Assembly (NCBI GenBank): GCA_046330225.1
Contig: JAXLTD010000006.1
Location: forward strand, 124,001-188,000
DNA length: 64,000 nt
Reading direction: 5' to 3'
From: CANJIV01 sp046330225
GTDB lineage: Bacteria; Actinomycetota; Thermoleophilia; Solirubrobacterales; Solirubrobacteraceae
Made by a program: the position numbers and the translations under genes. The notes under the pieces are model-generated. The model ran no database searches. It saw only the letters and a list, made by a program, of their open reading frames with translations, and was not told the DNA's origin. Below, piece after piece: positions 49,541 to 56,434 of the stretch (positions within the stretch are counted from its first letter, which is position 1; every line of letters begins with the position of its first letter).

Positions 49541-50455
49541 TCATCTGAGGAAGTCCAGGAGCGAGGCTTGGACGATGTTGGCGCCGGCGCGAAGCGCGGC
49601 TTGGTACACGGCCTGCTGGGTCGAGAAGGCGACGAGGGTCTTCGCCATGTCGGCGTCCTCCACGTCGGACAGCAGCTTCGTCGTCGACTCCTCGAGCTGG
49701 GCGAGCCGGGCTCCGGCGGCCTCCAGCCGGTTCGTCGTCGCCCCGACGCCGGCGCGGGCCCGGCTGAGGTTGTCGAGATTCGCGTCGAGCGCCTGCAAGT
49801 CGGTGGTGCGCAGCGCGTCGGCGTCGGCCGGGGTTCCCCCGCGCAGGTGCTGGGCGATGTCGCGCAGGTTGTCGAGCAGCAGCCCGTCGTTGGCGCCTTG
49901 GCCGTTTCCGAGCAAGGTCGAGCCCAGCACGTTGACGCCGACCGAGACGCCCGGCCCGATCTCGCGGGCGACGGTCCCGGCGTCGCCGGCGTAGGTGTCG
50001 GGCCCGCCGGTCGTGTACGGCCGCGTGGCCGTCTGGGTCCCGGCGAACACGAACCGCCCGCCGTACGAGGTCGCCGACTCCTGCTTCAGCGCGTCGATGA
50101 GCTGGTCGACCTCGTCGGCCAGCGCCGTGCGCGCCGTCTGGCCGGACGTGTCGCTGCCGCCGGCGATCAGGAGTTCGCGGGCGCGCTGGACGACGTCGGT
50201 CATCTTCCCGAGCGCCGTGTCGGTGACGGACTGCCAGGAGACGGCCTCGGCGACGTTGCGCTGGTACTGGCGGTGGCCGTCGACCTCGGAGGCGAGCGAG
50301 AGCGCCCGCGCGGTCGCGTACGGGTCGTCCGACGGGCGCGTGATCTCCTTGCCGGAGGCCATCTTCTGCTGCGTCGCGGCGAGCCGCTGGGCGACGTCGT
50401 TGATGCCCACGAGCATCGAGCGGGCGGTCATCGACTGGGTGATGCGCGTCGTCAC
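49541..50455 (-). CDS. flgL: FlgL, hook-filament junction protein
   Basis: A 304-residue FlgL (HAP3). N-terminal flagellin-like helix (SMLVGINDVAQRLAATQQKM, SGKEITRPSDDPYATARAL) and C-terminal helix (DVEDADMAKTLVAFSTQQAV, ASLLDFLR). It joins filament to hook. GTG 50455 overlaps the flgK stop (GTGA). Confidence 0.93.
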   Translation of the reverse strand: MTTRITQSMTARSMLVGINDVAQRLAATQQKMASGKEITRPSDDPYATARALSLASEVDGHRQYQRNVAEAVSWQSVTDTALGKMTDVVQRARELLIAGGSDTSGQTARTALADEVDQLIDALKQESATSYGGRFVFAGTQTATRPYTTGGPDTYAGDAGTVAREIGPGVSVGVNVLGSTLLGNGQGANDGLLLDNLRDIAQHLRGGTPADADALRTTDLQALDANLDNLSRARAGVGATTNRLEAAGARLAQLEESTTKLLSDVEDADMAKTLVAFSTQQAVYQAALRAGANIVQASLLDFLR

Positions 50456-51771
50456 AGGCCCACCCGCCCGGTGCGGTTGATGAGCGTGTCGAGCATGTCG
50501 TCCATCGTCGAGAGCGCCCGGGAGGACGCCTGGTAGCCGCGCTGGAAGCGGATGAGGTTGGTCATCTCCTCGTCCATCGAGACACCGGAGGTGCTCTGGC
50601 GGCGGTCGTCCACGGCGTTGACGAGCACCCCGGCGTTCGTCTCCTCGCGCCGCGCGTTGCGCACGTCGGAGCCGATGCGGGTGACCAGGGCCGTGTAGGA
50701 CGAGTCCGTGGCCCCGCCGCGCAGGCCGGAGATCGCCAGCGCGATGTCGTTCGCGCCGGGCGCACCGGACGTCGACGGCGTGATCGTCGCCGCCGTCACG
50801 TTCACGGCGAGCGTGGAGGCCGCCGAGCCGGGCGTGTAGCTGAAGAACGGCGGCGTCCCGTGGATCGCGTTGACCGCGGTGGCCAGGGTCGTGGCCACGC
50901 CCTCGAGGTCGGCGCGGTAGGACGCGATCGTGCCGCCCGGCTGCGAGATCCGCAGAAGCGCGCCGAGCTTGCCCTGCGGCGCGGTGAGCGCCTGCGGCCA
51001 CGTCACCGTCGTGTCGGCGACCAGCGGCGTGGCGGCGTCGCCGAAGCGGACGTCGATCGACCCGTTCCCGAGATCGGTGACCGCGACGGTCGCCAGCGCC
51101 GAGAGCTTGTCGAGGAGCTGGTCACGCCGATCCATCAGGTCGTTCGGCTGGCCGCCTGCAGCGACCGACGACTTGATCTCGGTGTTCAGGCTGGCGATCT
51201 CGGCGGCGAAGCCCTGGACGTCGCCGGAGGCACCGGTGAGCGAGGCATACTCGGACGCCGCCTGGGCGCCGACGGTCTGCAGCTGGGTGTCCAGCGTGGC
51301 GAACGTCGCCGCCAGGGTTTTGCCGGTGTCCACCAGCGACTGGCGGGCCGCGGCGTTCTCGGGCGCGTTGGACAGGTCGGCCCAGGCACTCCAGAACTGG
51401 TTGAGCTGCGTCGAGAGGCCGTTGTCCCCGGGCTCCGAGAGCGCGAGCTCGGCCTGGTCGAGCGAGCGCGTCGTGGCCGACCGGTCGCCGAGCACCGTCG
51501 ACTGGGCGCGGAACTGCAGGTCGAGGAACGTGTCGCGGATCCGCCGGTACTGGAGGATGTCGACGCCCGAGCCCAGGTCGGCCCGGCCGCCGCTCTGCAG
51601 CGCGCCTGCCGGAAGCACCATGGGCGCCGAGGCAGCCATGACTGCCTGCTGCCGCGAGTAGCCCTCGGTGTTGGCGTTCGCGACGTTGTGGCCGGTGACG
51701 TCGAGCGCGCGCTGCTGCGCGAGCAGGCCCCGCAGGGTGGTCTCGAGGCCGAAGAAGGATGAGATGGGCAT
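50452..51771 (-). CDS. flgK: FlgK, hook-filament junction protein
   Basis: A 439-residue FlgK (HAP1). The N terminus FFGLETTLRGLLAQQRALDV and GHNVANANTEGYSRQQAVM, and the C-terminal helix FQRGYQASSRALSTMDDMLD, are typical. It forms the first junction layer after the hook and is an export cargo of FlgN, which is encoded just upstream. It overlaps flgL. Confidence 0.95.
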   Translation of the reverse strand: MPISSFFGLETTLRGLLAQQRALDVTGHNVANANTEGYSRQQAVMAASAPMVLPAGALQSGGRADLGSGVDILQYRRIRDTFLDLQFRAQSTVLGDRSATTRSLDQAELALSEPGDNGLSTQLNQFWSAWADLSNAPENAAARQSLVDTGKTLAATFATLDTQLQTVGAQAASEYASLTGASGDVQGFAAEIASLNTEIKSSVAAGGQPNDLMDRRDQLLDKLSALATVAVTDLGNGSIDVRFGDAATPLVADTTVTWPQALTAPQGKLGALLRISQPGGTIASYRADLEGVATTLATAVNAIHGTPPFFSYTPGSAASTLAVNVTAATITPSTSGAPGANDIALAISGLRGGATDSSYTALVTRIGSDVRNARREETNAGVLVNAVDDRRQSTSGVSMDEEMTNLIRFQRGYQASSRALSTMDDMLDTLINRTGRVGL

Positions 51772-51778
51772 CTGCGCG

Positions 51779-52321
51779 TCAGGCCGTGAGGTCGAGGGAG
51801 CGGCGAGTCGCCGCGTCGCGCATGGCCGAGGTGACCGCGCGCTCGCCGGGCCGGTAGCCGGCGTCGGGCTCGCGGCTGATCAGGCGGGTCAGGTGCTCGA
51901 GGAAGGCGAGCTCCTGGCGCATGAGGGCGCGGTTGGTCCGGTGCTCGCGCTGGATCTCCGCGAGCAGGCCGCGCAGCTCGGCCGACCGGTCGCGCGCCGC
52001 GCCGGCGCAGCGCTCGTCGGGCATCAGGGCGCACATCCGCTCGAGCGTCACCTCGGTGGCGTCGAGCCCGAGGCGGCGGCCGGCGCCCGAGAGCAAGGCC
52101 GTGCGCTGGAGCTCGAGGCGGCTGCGGCTGTCCATCTCGGTCTGGATCGCCGTCATGCCGGCCAGCACCGCGTCGACGTCCCGGGCGCGGACGGCCTCGC
52201 CCTGGCGCAGCACGGCGCCGAGCAGCCGCCGGGACGACTCGATCTGCGCGTCGAGGTGCCCCAGCACCTCGGTGACGAACGGATCGTCGGCCTGCGGTCG
52301 CAGCGGCGCCAGAGCCGTCAC
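51779..52321 (-). CDS. flgN: FlgN, export chaperone for FlgK and FlgL
   Basis: A 180-residue, all-helical, Arg/Glu/Leu-rich protein placed directly before flgK. Length, composition and position fit FlgN (DAQIESSRRLLGAVLRQGEA, RTNRALMRQELAFLEHLTRL). It would keep FlgK and FlgL export-ready and dock them on FlhA. GTG 52321 overlaps the preceding stop. Confidence 0.8.
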   Translation of the reverse strand: MTALAPLRPQADDPFVTEVLGHLDAQIESSRRLLGAVLRQGEAVRARDVDAVLAGMTAIQTEMDSRSRLELQRTALLSGAGRRLGLDATEVTLERMCALMPDERCAGAARDRSAELRGLLAEIQREHRTNRALMRQELAFLEHLTRLISREPDAGYRPGERAVTSAMRDAATRRSLDLTA

Positions 52322-52653
52322 GCGGCCGCCTTCGTGCGCAGCGAGCGCCAGAGGTTCTCCGCGAGCCCGAGGCCGCCGCCCGACATGACGCCGTCCGCGA
52401 GGGCGCCGGGGAGCATCTGGGCGTAGGGCCCGCCGCCGGAGCTGCTGCCGCCGTCGCCGGAGTCCTCGCCATCGGCGCCCGCCGACTGCCCCAGGCCGGC
52501 GCTCGAGGCCATCGAGGTCGCAAGCTGGTTCACGAGCACGCGTTCGAACGCGAGCGCCGACGTGTAGAGCTTCTGATCCTTGGGCGACGCGGCCCGCACC
52601 TCGGCGGGAAGCGCCGAGGCGTCGATCGGGGCTGCCGAGCCGAGCCCCGCCAT
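52318..52653 (-). CDS. flgJ: FlgJ-like rod-assembly protein without muramidase domain
   Basis: A 111-residue protein matching the N-terminal rod-binding domain of FlgJ (YTSALAFERVLVNQLATSM, then YAQMLPGALADGVMSGGG and LGLAENLWRSL), with a Gly/Ser/Asp-rich insert. The wall-cutting domain found in enteric FlgJ is absent; separate hydrolases at 18815, 40276 and 40920 could supply that activity. It overlaps flgG and flgN. Confidence 0.85.
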   Translation of the reverse strand: MAGLGSAAPIDASALPAEVRAASPKDQKLYTSALAFERVLVNQLATSMASSAGLGQSAGADGEDSGDGGSSSGGGPYAQMLPGALADGVMSGGGLGLAENLWRSLRTKAAA

Positions 52654-53393
52654 CAGCGCTTGATCCCGTTCGCGATCTCCGCCATCTGGTCCTGGAGGTG
52701 GATCGCCTTGCTGGCGAGCTCGTAGGACCGCTGCGCGGTCATGAGGTCGACCATCGCGTCGGCCATGTCGACGTTGGAGGACTCGAGGCTCCCCTGGGTG
52801 ACCTGCGTGCCGGAGCCGGCAGCCCGCGGGGCGCCGCTGGCGGCGGTGGCCTGGAACAGGGTCGAGCCCAGGGCGGCGAGGCCGTCCGGCGACGGAACGT
52901 CGACGACGGCCAGCTTGCCGAGGCGCCGCCCGTTCGCGGTCACGGCACCGTCGGTGCCGATCTTCAGGTCGGCGGCCGTCGTGCCCTTCGGCGCGGTGAT
53001 CGGCGGCTGGACGAAATTGCCGTCGCTGTCGACGAGGCGACCGTCTGCGTTGAGCGAGAAGGCGCCGTTGCGGGTCAGCGCTGTCGTGCCGTCCGCGCGA
53101 CGGACCTCGAAGAAGCCCGGCCCCTGGAGGGCGACGTCGAGCGGCTGCCCGGTCGCCTGCAGCGCGCCTTGAACGAAGAAGCTGCGGCCCATGACCGCGG
53201 CGGCCGCACCGGCGCCGATCGACTGGCCGGCGGCCGCGCCCGGGCCGGCGGGCGAGTAGAGAAGGTCCCGGAACGAGACGCGCGCCCGCTTGTAGCCGGT
53301 CGTCGAGACGTTCGCGAGATCGTTGGAGGCTTCGTCGAGCCGGGACTGCTGGGCCTCCATGCCAGCCGCGGCGGAATACAGACCTTCGAGCAT
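52653..53393 (-). CDS. flgG: FlgG, distal rod protein
   Basis: A 246-residue rod protein. N-terminal motif LYSAAAGMEAQQSRLDEASN with DLANVSTTGYKRARVSF, and C-terminal SSNVDMADAMVDLMTAQRSY ending in a helix with DQMAEIANGIKR, the FlgG signature. It is the second of two rod genes; a sigma-28 type promoter lies upstream at 53479-53505, with a leader of about 80 bases. Confidence 0.88.
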   Translation of the reverse strand: MLEGLYSAAAGMEAQQSRLDEASNDLANVSTTGYKRARVSFRDLLYSPAGPGAAAGQSIGAGAAAAVMGRSFFVQGALQATGQPLDVALQGPGFFEVRRADGTTALTRNGAFSLNADGRLVDSDGNFVQPPITAPKGTTAADLKIGTDGAVTANGRRLGKLAVVDVPSPDGLAALGSTLFQATAASGAPRAAGSGTQVTQGSLESSNVDMADAMVDLMTAQRSYELASKAIHLQDQMAEIANGIKR

Positions 53394-53478
53394 GATGTGG
53401 GTGGAATCCCTTGCGGTTTGGGAGCCCTGCCTCCGCGTCGCGGTCCAGCGTCGGGCTCGGTCCTTCGGTCGCCCTGGG

Positions 53479-53505
53479 TGGTCGGACAGGCGGCGCCGAA
53501 CTTGA
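53479..53505 (-). promoter_or_regulatory. sigma-28 type promoter of flgG
   Basis: On the minus strand: TCAA (53505-53502), 15 bases, TCCGACCA (53486-53479). It lies in the 194-base gap between flgF and flgG, which shows no gene. Confidence 0.68.
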
Positions 53506-53587
53506 GGCTGTGCAGGCAGAACGGCGACGGTGCCCGGCGGGTGTTCCGGCCCGGGCGCGGCGCGCAGCCGTCCCGGGAACCTGCTCG

Positions 53588-54280
53588 CTACGACGTGACC
53601 GCGCCGATCGTCGACACCGAGCGGCCCATCGTCTCGTCGATGGTCGTGATGACCTTCTGGCCGGCCTCGAAGGCCCGCAGCGAGGCGATCATGTCGACCA
53701 TCGAGCGGGTCGGGTCGGCGCCGGAGCCTTCGAGAGCGCCGCCGCGGACGACGGCGCCGGCGGGGCGCCCGCCGCCTCCGCCGGTGAAGGTCCCGTCGCC
53801 GGCCTTGCGGGCGTTCGGGACGTCGAAGATGCCGATCTGCTTCGGGTCGACCTTGCCGTCGGCGCCGACGCGGATCGCCCCCCCGCCCTGGCTGAGCACC
53901 TGGGCGCCCTGGGCAGTCACGAGCGTGCCGTTCGCGGAGACCGAGAACTGCCCGTCGCGGGTGTAGCGCCGGCCGCCGGCGCCCTGGATGGCGAAGAAGC
54001 CGGCGCCTTCGATCGCGAAGTCCAGCGGCTCGCCGGTGTCGCGGATCGGGCCCGGCGTGAGATCCGTGGCGATCTGGGCGATCTGGACCCCGGTGCCCAG
54101 CGAGCCGACCGTCTGGCCGGTCCGGGTGTTGGCGAGCAGGAGGGTGCCGAACTCGGCCTGTGCGGCGCGGTCCGGCCGGTAGCCGGAGGTCGACGCGTTC
54201 GCCAGATCGTTGGCGATCTGGTTCTGGCGCACCTCCTCGGCCAGCATGCCGGAGGCGGCGATGTAGAGGCCGCGGTTCAT
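53588..54280 (-). CDS. flgF: FlgF-type rod protein
   Basis: A 230-residue rod protein. N-terminal motif GLYIAASGMLAEEVRQNQIA with NDLANASTSGYRPDRAAQ, and C-terminal GADPTRSMVDMIASLRAFEA with a terminal helix. The short length and the less conserved C terminus favour FlgF (proximal rod); the assignment between FlgF and a second FlgG is not certain. It starts ten bases after a sigma-28 -10 element. The long open frame upstream of 54280 is antisense shadow. Confidence 0.82.
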   Translation of the reverse strand: MNRGLYIAASGMLAEEVRQNQIANDLANASTSGYRPDRAAQAEFGTLLLANTRTGQTVGSLGTGVQIAQIATDLTPGPIRDTGEPLDFAIEGAGFFAIQGAGGRRYTRDGQFSVSANGTLVTAQGAQVLSQGGGAIRVGADGKVDPKQIGIFDVPNARKAGDGTFTGGGGGRPAGAVVRGGALEGSGADPTRSMVDMIASLRAFEAGQKVITTIDETMGRSVSTIGAVTS

Positions 54281-54290
54281 GCGGCCCGGG

Positions 54291-54317
54291 TAGTCGGCCC
54301 AGCGTCGGGTTCCTTGA
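54291..54317 (-). promoter_or_regulatory. sigma-28 type promoter of flgF
   Basis: On the minus strand: TCAA (54317-54314), 15 bases, GCCGACTA (54298-54291). Ten bases separate it from the ATG of flgF. Its -35 read on the plus strand looks like TTGACT. Confidence 0.76.
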
Positions 54318-54352
54318 CTGCCGGGACCGCCCCCGGCCCTATCCTTGCCGCG

Positions 54353-54946
54353 ATGAGCGTGGTCTCCGTGGAACTGGCGCTGGTCCGGGCCGGGCTGCCC
54401 GACCTCTCCCTGCGCCCCGGCACCGCGCTCGCCGCCCGCGTGGCCGACCGCCACGGATCGCACGGCGTCCTCGTCCTGGCCGGCGTGCCCCTCGTGGCGG
54501 AGCTGCCGGACGGGCTCGAGGCCGGGACGCGCCTGCGCCTCGCCGTGCAGGAGGCCACGCACGGCCGGCTCGTGCTGAAGGTGATCGATCAGCCCGCGGG
54601 GCCGCAGCTGCCCGTCGCCGTGCCGCCGCCGGCGGTCCCCGTCCCGCTTCCGAACGGCGGGCAGGCGCGCATCTCCGTCACGGAGGAGAGCAGGAGCGGC
54701 GCGGACGGCGGCGAGGGGGCGGCGGTCAGCCTGCGCTACGAGTCCCCGTCCCTGGGGGCGATCGACCTGCGCCTCGCCCTCGGACCCGGGACCGTCAGCG
54801 CCGCGGTGCGCACCCCCCGCGGCGCCGCCCACAGCGCCGCGACGGACGCCGCCGCGCACCTGCGCGATGCCCTCGCCGCCGCGACGGGCCTGGCCGCCAC
54901 GGTCGCCGTGACCGAGCGGCACGATCCCTTCGAGGCCTACGCGTGA
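54353..54946 (+). CDS. FliK-like protein, possible second hook-length or export regulator
   Basis: A 197-residue protein. The first 85 residues look like a small beta domain (LRPGTALAARVADRHGSHGV, ending THGRLVLKVIDQ). After a Pro-rich linker (VAVPPPAVPVPLPN), the C-terminal half (SLGAIDLRLALGPGTVSAAV, AAHLRDALAAATGL) resembles the FliK C-terminal fold (compare SLGTIDVHLR in fliK at 19557). The coupled downstream gene is a FlhB paralogue, which supports an export-switch role. A TATCCT hexamer eight bases before the start may be a -10. Confidence 0.68.
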   Translation: MSVVSVELALVRAGLPDLSLRPGTALAARVADRHGSHGVLVLAGVPLVAELPDGLEAGTRLRLAVQEATHGRLVLKVIDQPAGPQLPVAVPPPAVPVPLPNGGQARISVTEESRSGADGGEGAAVSLRYESPSLGAIDLRLALGPGTVSAAVRTPRGAAHSAATDAAAHLRDALAAATGLAATVAVTERHDPFEAYA

Positions 54947-55245
54947 CCGGCGGCACGCCGCCCTCCGGGCGCAAGGCGGCCGCGCTGCACTATCGCGGCG
55001 GGGGCGGCGCGCCGACGGTCGCGGCAGCCGGCCGCGGTCTCATCGCCGACCGCATCCTGGCCGAGGCCCGCGCGGCCGGGGTCCCGGTTCGCGAGGACGC
55101 CGCCCTGGCCGAGGCGCTGGCCAAGCTCGACCTCGGGCACGAGGTGCCCGAGGCGCTGTGGAGCGCCGTGGCCGAGGCGCTCGTCTGGGCCTACCGCCTC
55201 GACGCCCGGGCGGCCCGGGGCGAGCTGGAGGCCGGCCCCGGCTGA
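54943..55245 (+). CDS. FlhB C-terminal paralogue (FlhX type)
   Basis: A 100-residue soluble protein resembling the cytoplasmic domain of FlhB (AAALHYRGGGGAPTVAAAGR, LIADRILAEARAAGVPVRED, EVPEALWSAVAEALVWAYRL). The membrane part and the self-cleaving NPTH motif are absent. Similar short FlhB-like proteins occur in other bacteria. The start overlaps the FliK-like gene, so the pair mirrors the FliK-FlhB switch. It may resemble the fragment that cleaved FlhB retains. Confidence 0.85.
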   Translation: MTGGTPPSGRKAAALHYRGGGGAPTVAAAGRGLIADRILAEARAAGVPVREDAALAEALAKLDLGHEVPEALWSAVAEALVWAYRLDARAARGELEAGPG

Positions 55246-55342
55246 GGCGCCGACCGGTCGTGGGCCGCCCGGCGGCGGGCCTTCCGCGGCCGCAGCGCGA
55301 GCGGGGCGGGAGGGGGTCCCCCTCGACGTGCCCGCCGGAGCA

Positions 55343-56152
55343 TCAGGCCACCTCGCTGAACAGGACCGCGTCGTCGGCCAGGCGGGAGCGCAGCTCGCGC
55401 TTGAGCTGGGAGTGGATCTGGCAGACGCGGCTCTCGGTGACCCCGAGGACCTCGCCCACCTCGCGCAGCGTGAGGTTCTTGACGTAGAGCAGGATCGCCA
55501 CCTCGCGGTCGCGCTGGGGCAGCGTCTCGAACGCCCGGCGGAACTTCTCCTTGGCCTCCGAGGCCGCCGCGCTCTCCTCCGGGTTCGTGTCGCGGTCGCC
55601 GCCTTCGAGCGTGTCGATCCGCTCGATCGTCGTGCGGTCGTCCGACAGGACCAGCGTGTTGAGCGACGTGAGGTCCGAGGCCTCGATTGCGTCCTCCTGG
55701 CGGCGCAGCTCGGCCACCTCGAGGCCCATGCAGTGCGCGAGCTCCTCGCGGGACGGGCTGCGGCCGTGCAGCGCGATGAACTCCTCGCGGCCCTTGGCGA
55801 TCTCGCGCTCCCAGCGGCGCACCGACCGGGGCGCCCAGTCGGAGCGGCGCAGCTCGTCGAGCACGGCGCCGTGGATGCGGTTCCAGGCGAACTGCTCGAG
55901 CATCGCGCCCTTCTCCGGGTCGTAGCGGTCGATCGACTGGATGAGCGCCTCGAGGCCGCACGAGATGAAGTCGTCGACGTCGTAGCGGGCGGGGATGTCC
56001 CGGATCTTCTTGTAGACGATGTACTTGACCAGGGGGGCGAACGTCAGGACGAGGCGGTTGCGGACCTCGAGGCTGCCGGTCGCCTTGTACTCCCTCCAGA
56101 GGGCGAGGGCCTGGTCCTGGGTGATGCGCTGGCCAGTGCGGGGGACGGACAT
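55343..56152 (-). CDS. fliA: FliA/WhiG-family flagellar sigma factor (sigma-28)
   Basis: A 269-residue sigma factor. Region 2 has VDDFISCGLEALIQSIDRYD and FAWNRIHGAVLDELRRSDW, the latter diagnostic for FliA/SigD. Region 4 has LPQRDREVAILLYVKNLTLR and a helix-turn-helix ending SRVCQIHSQLKREL. It should read the TCAA-N15-GCCGACTA type promoters in this window. No FlgM anti-sigma gene is seen nearby. It converges on flhX with 97 bases between. No sigma-28 promoter is visible upstream of it. Confidence 0.95.
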   Translation of the reverse strand: MSVPRTGQRITQDQALALWREYKATGSLEVRNRLVLTFAPLVKYIVYKKIRDIPARYDVDDFISCGLEALIQSIDRYDPEKGAMLEQFAWNRIHGAVLDELRRSDWAPRSVRRWEREIAKGREEFIALHGRSPSREELAHCMGLEVAELRRQEDAIEASDLTSLNTLVLSDDRTTIERIDTLEGGDRDTNPEESAAASEAKEKFRRAFETLPQRDREVAILLYVKNLTLREVGEVLGVTESRVCQIHSQLKRELRSRLADDAVLFSEVA

Positions 56153-56175
56153 CGGGTGGGAATCCTTTCGGTTGG

Positions 56176-56223
56176 CCGGCGCGCCTCATGCCGGCTCGAT
56201 CATCCGGCGCGCCATACGCCGGC
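56176..56223. repeat. two 20-bp repeats with GGCGCGCC cores upstream of fliA
   Basis: Units 56176-56195 and 56204-56223 share 16 of 20 bases, each reading CCGGCGCGCC, four variable bases, GCCGGC. Start-to-start distance is 28 bases. They lie 24-71 bases before the fliA start in the fliA-glycosyltransferase gap and may be regulator sites. Confidence 0.45.
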
Positions 56224-56351
56224 CATTCCGTTGGACTGCGGTGCAGCGCCCCGCGCGCTGCAGGTCGGGTATCGGGAACGCCAGCGTTCGCCAAGATCAC
56301 CGCTTTGCGGTAACGAGGGGTCGTACGTCCGTCGAGTCCGGCGTCCAGACT

Positions 56352-56377
56352 TCAGGTTTTCGCCTCCCGGCCGAACT
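56352..56377 (+). promoter_or_regulatory. weak sigma-28-like promoter candidate
   Basis: TCAG (56352-56355), 14 bases, GCCGAACT (56370-56377). The spacing is one short and the -35 deviates, so this is only a candidate for the glycosyltransferase at 56435. Confidence 0.3.
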
Positions 56378-56434
56378 CGGGGGACGCAGTTCCCGCTTCG
56401 CGTCCGCCCGTTCCTGATCAGAGGAAGCCGCCCG

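Noticed and set aside
54314..54345. TTGACT and TATCCT on the plus strand before the FliK-like gene, resembling a sigma-70 promoter
   Set aside because: The spacer is 20 bases, and TTGA is exactly the complement of the -35 of the minus-strand sigma-28 promoter for flgF. The -10-like TATCCT may still be real, but the pair is not convincing.
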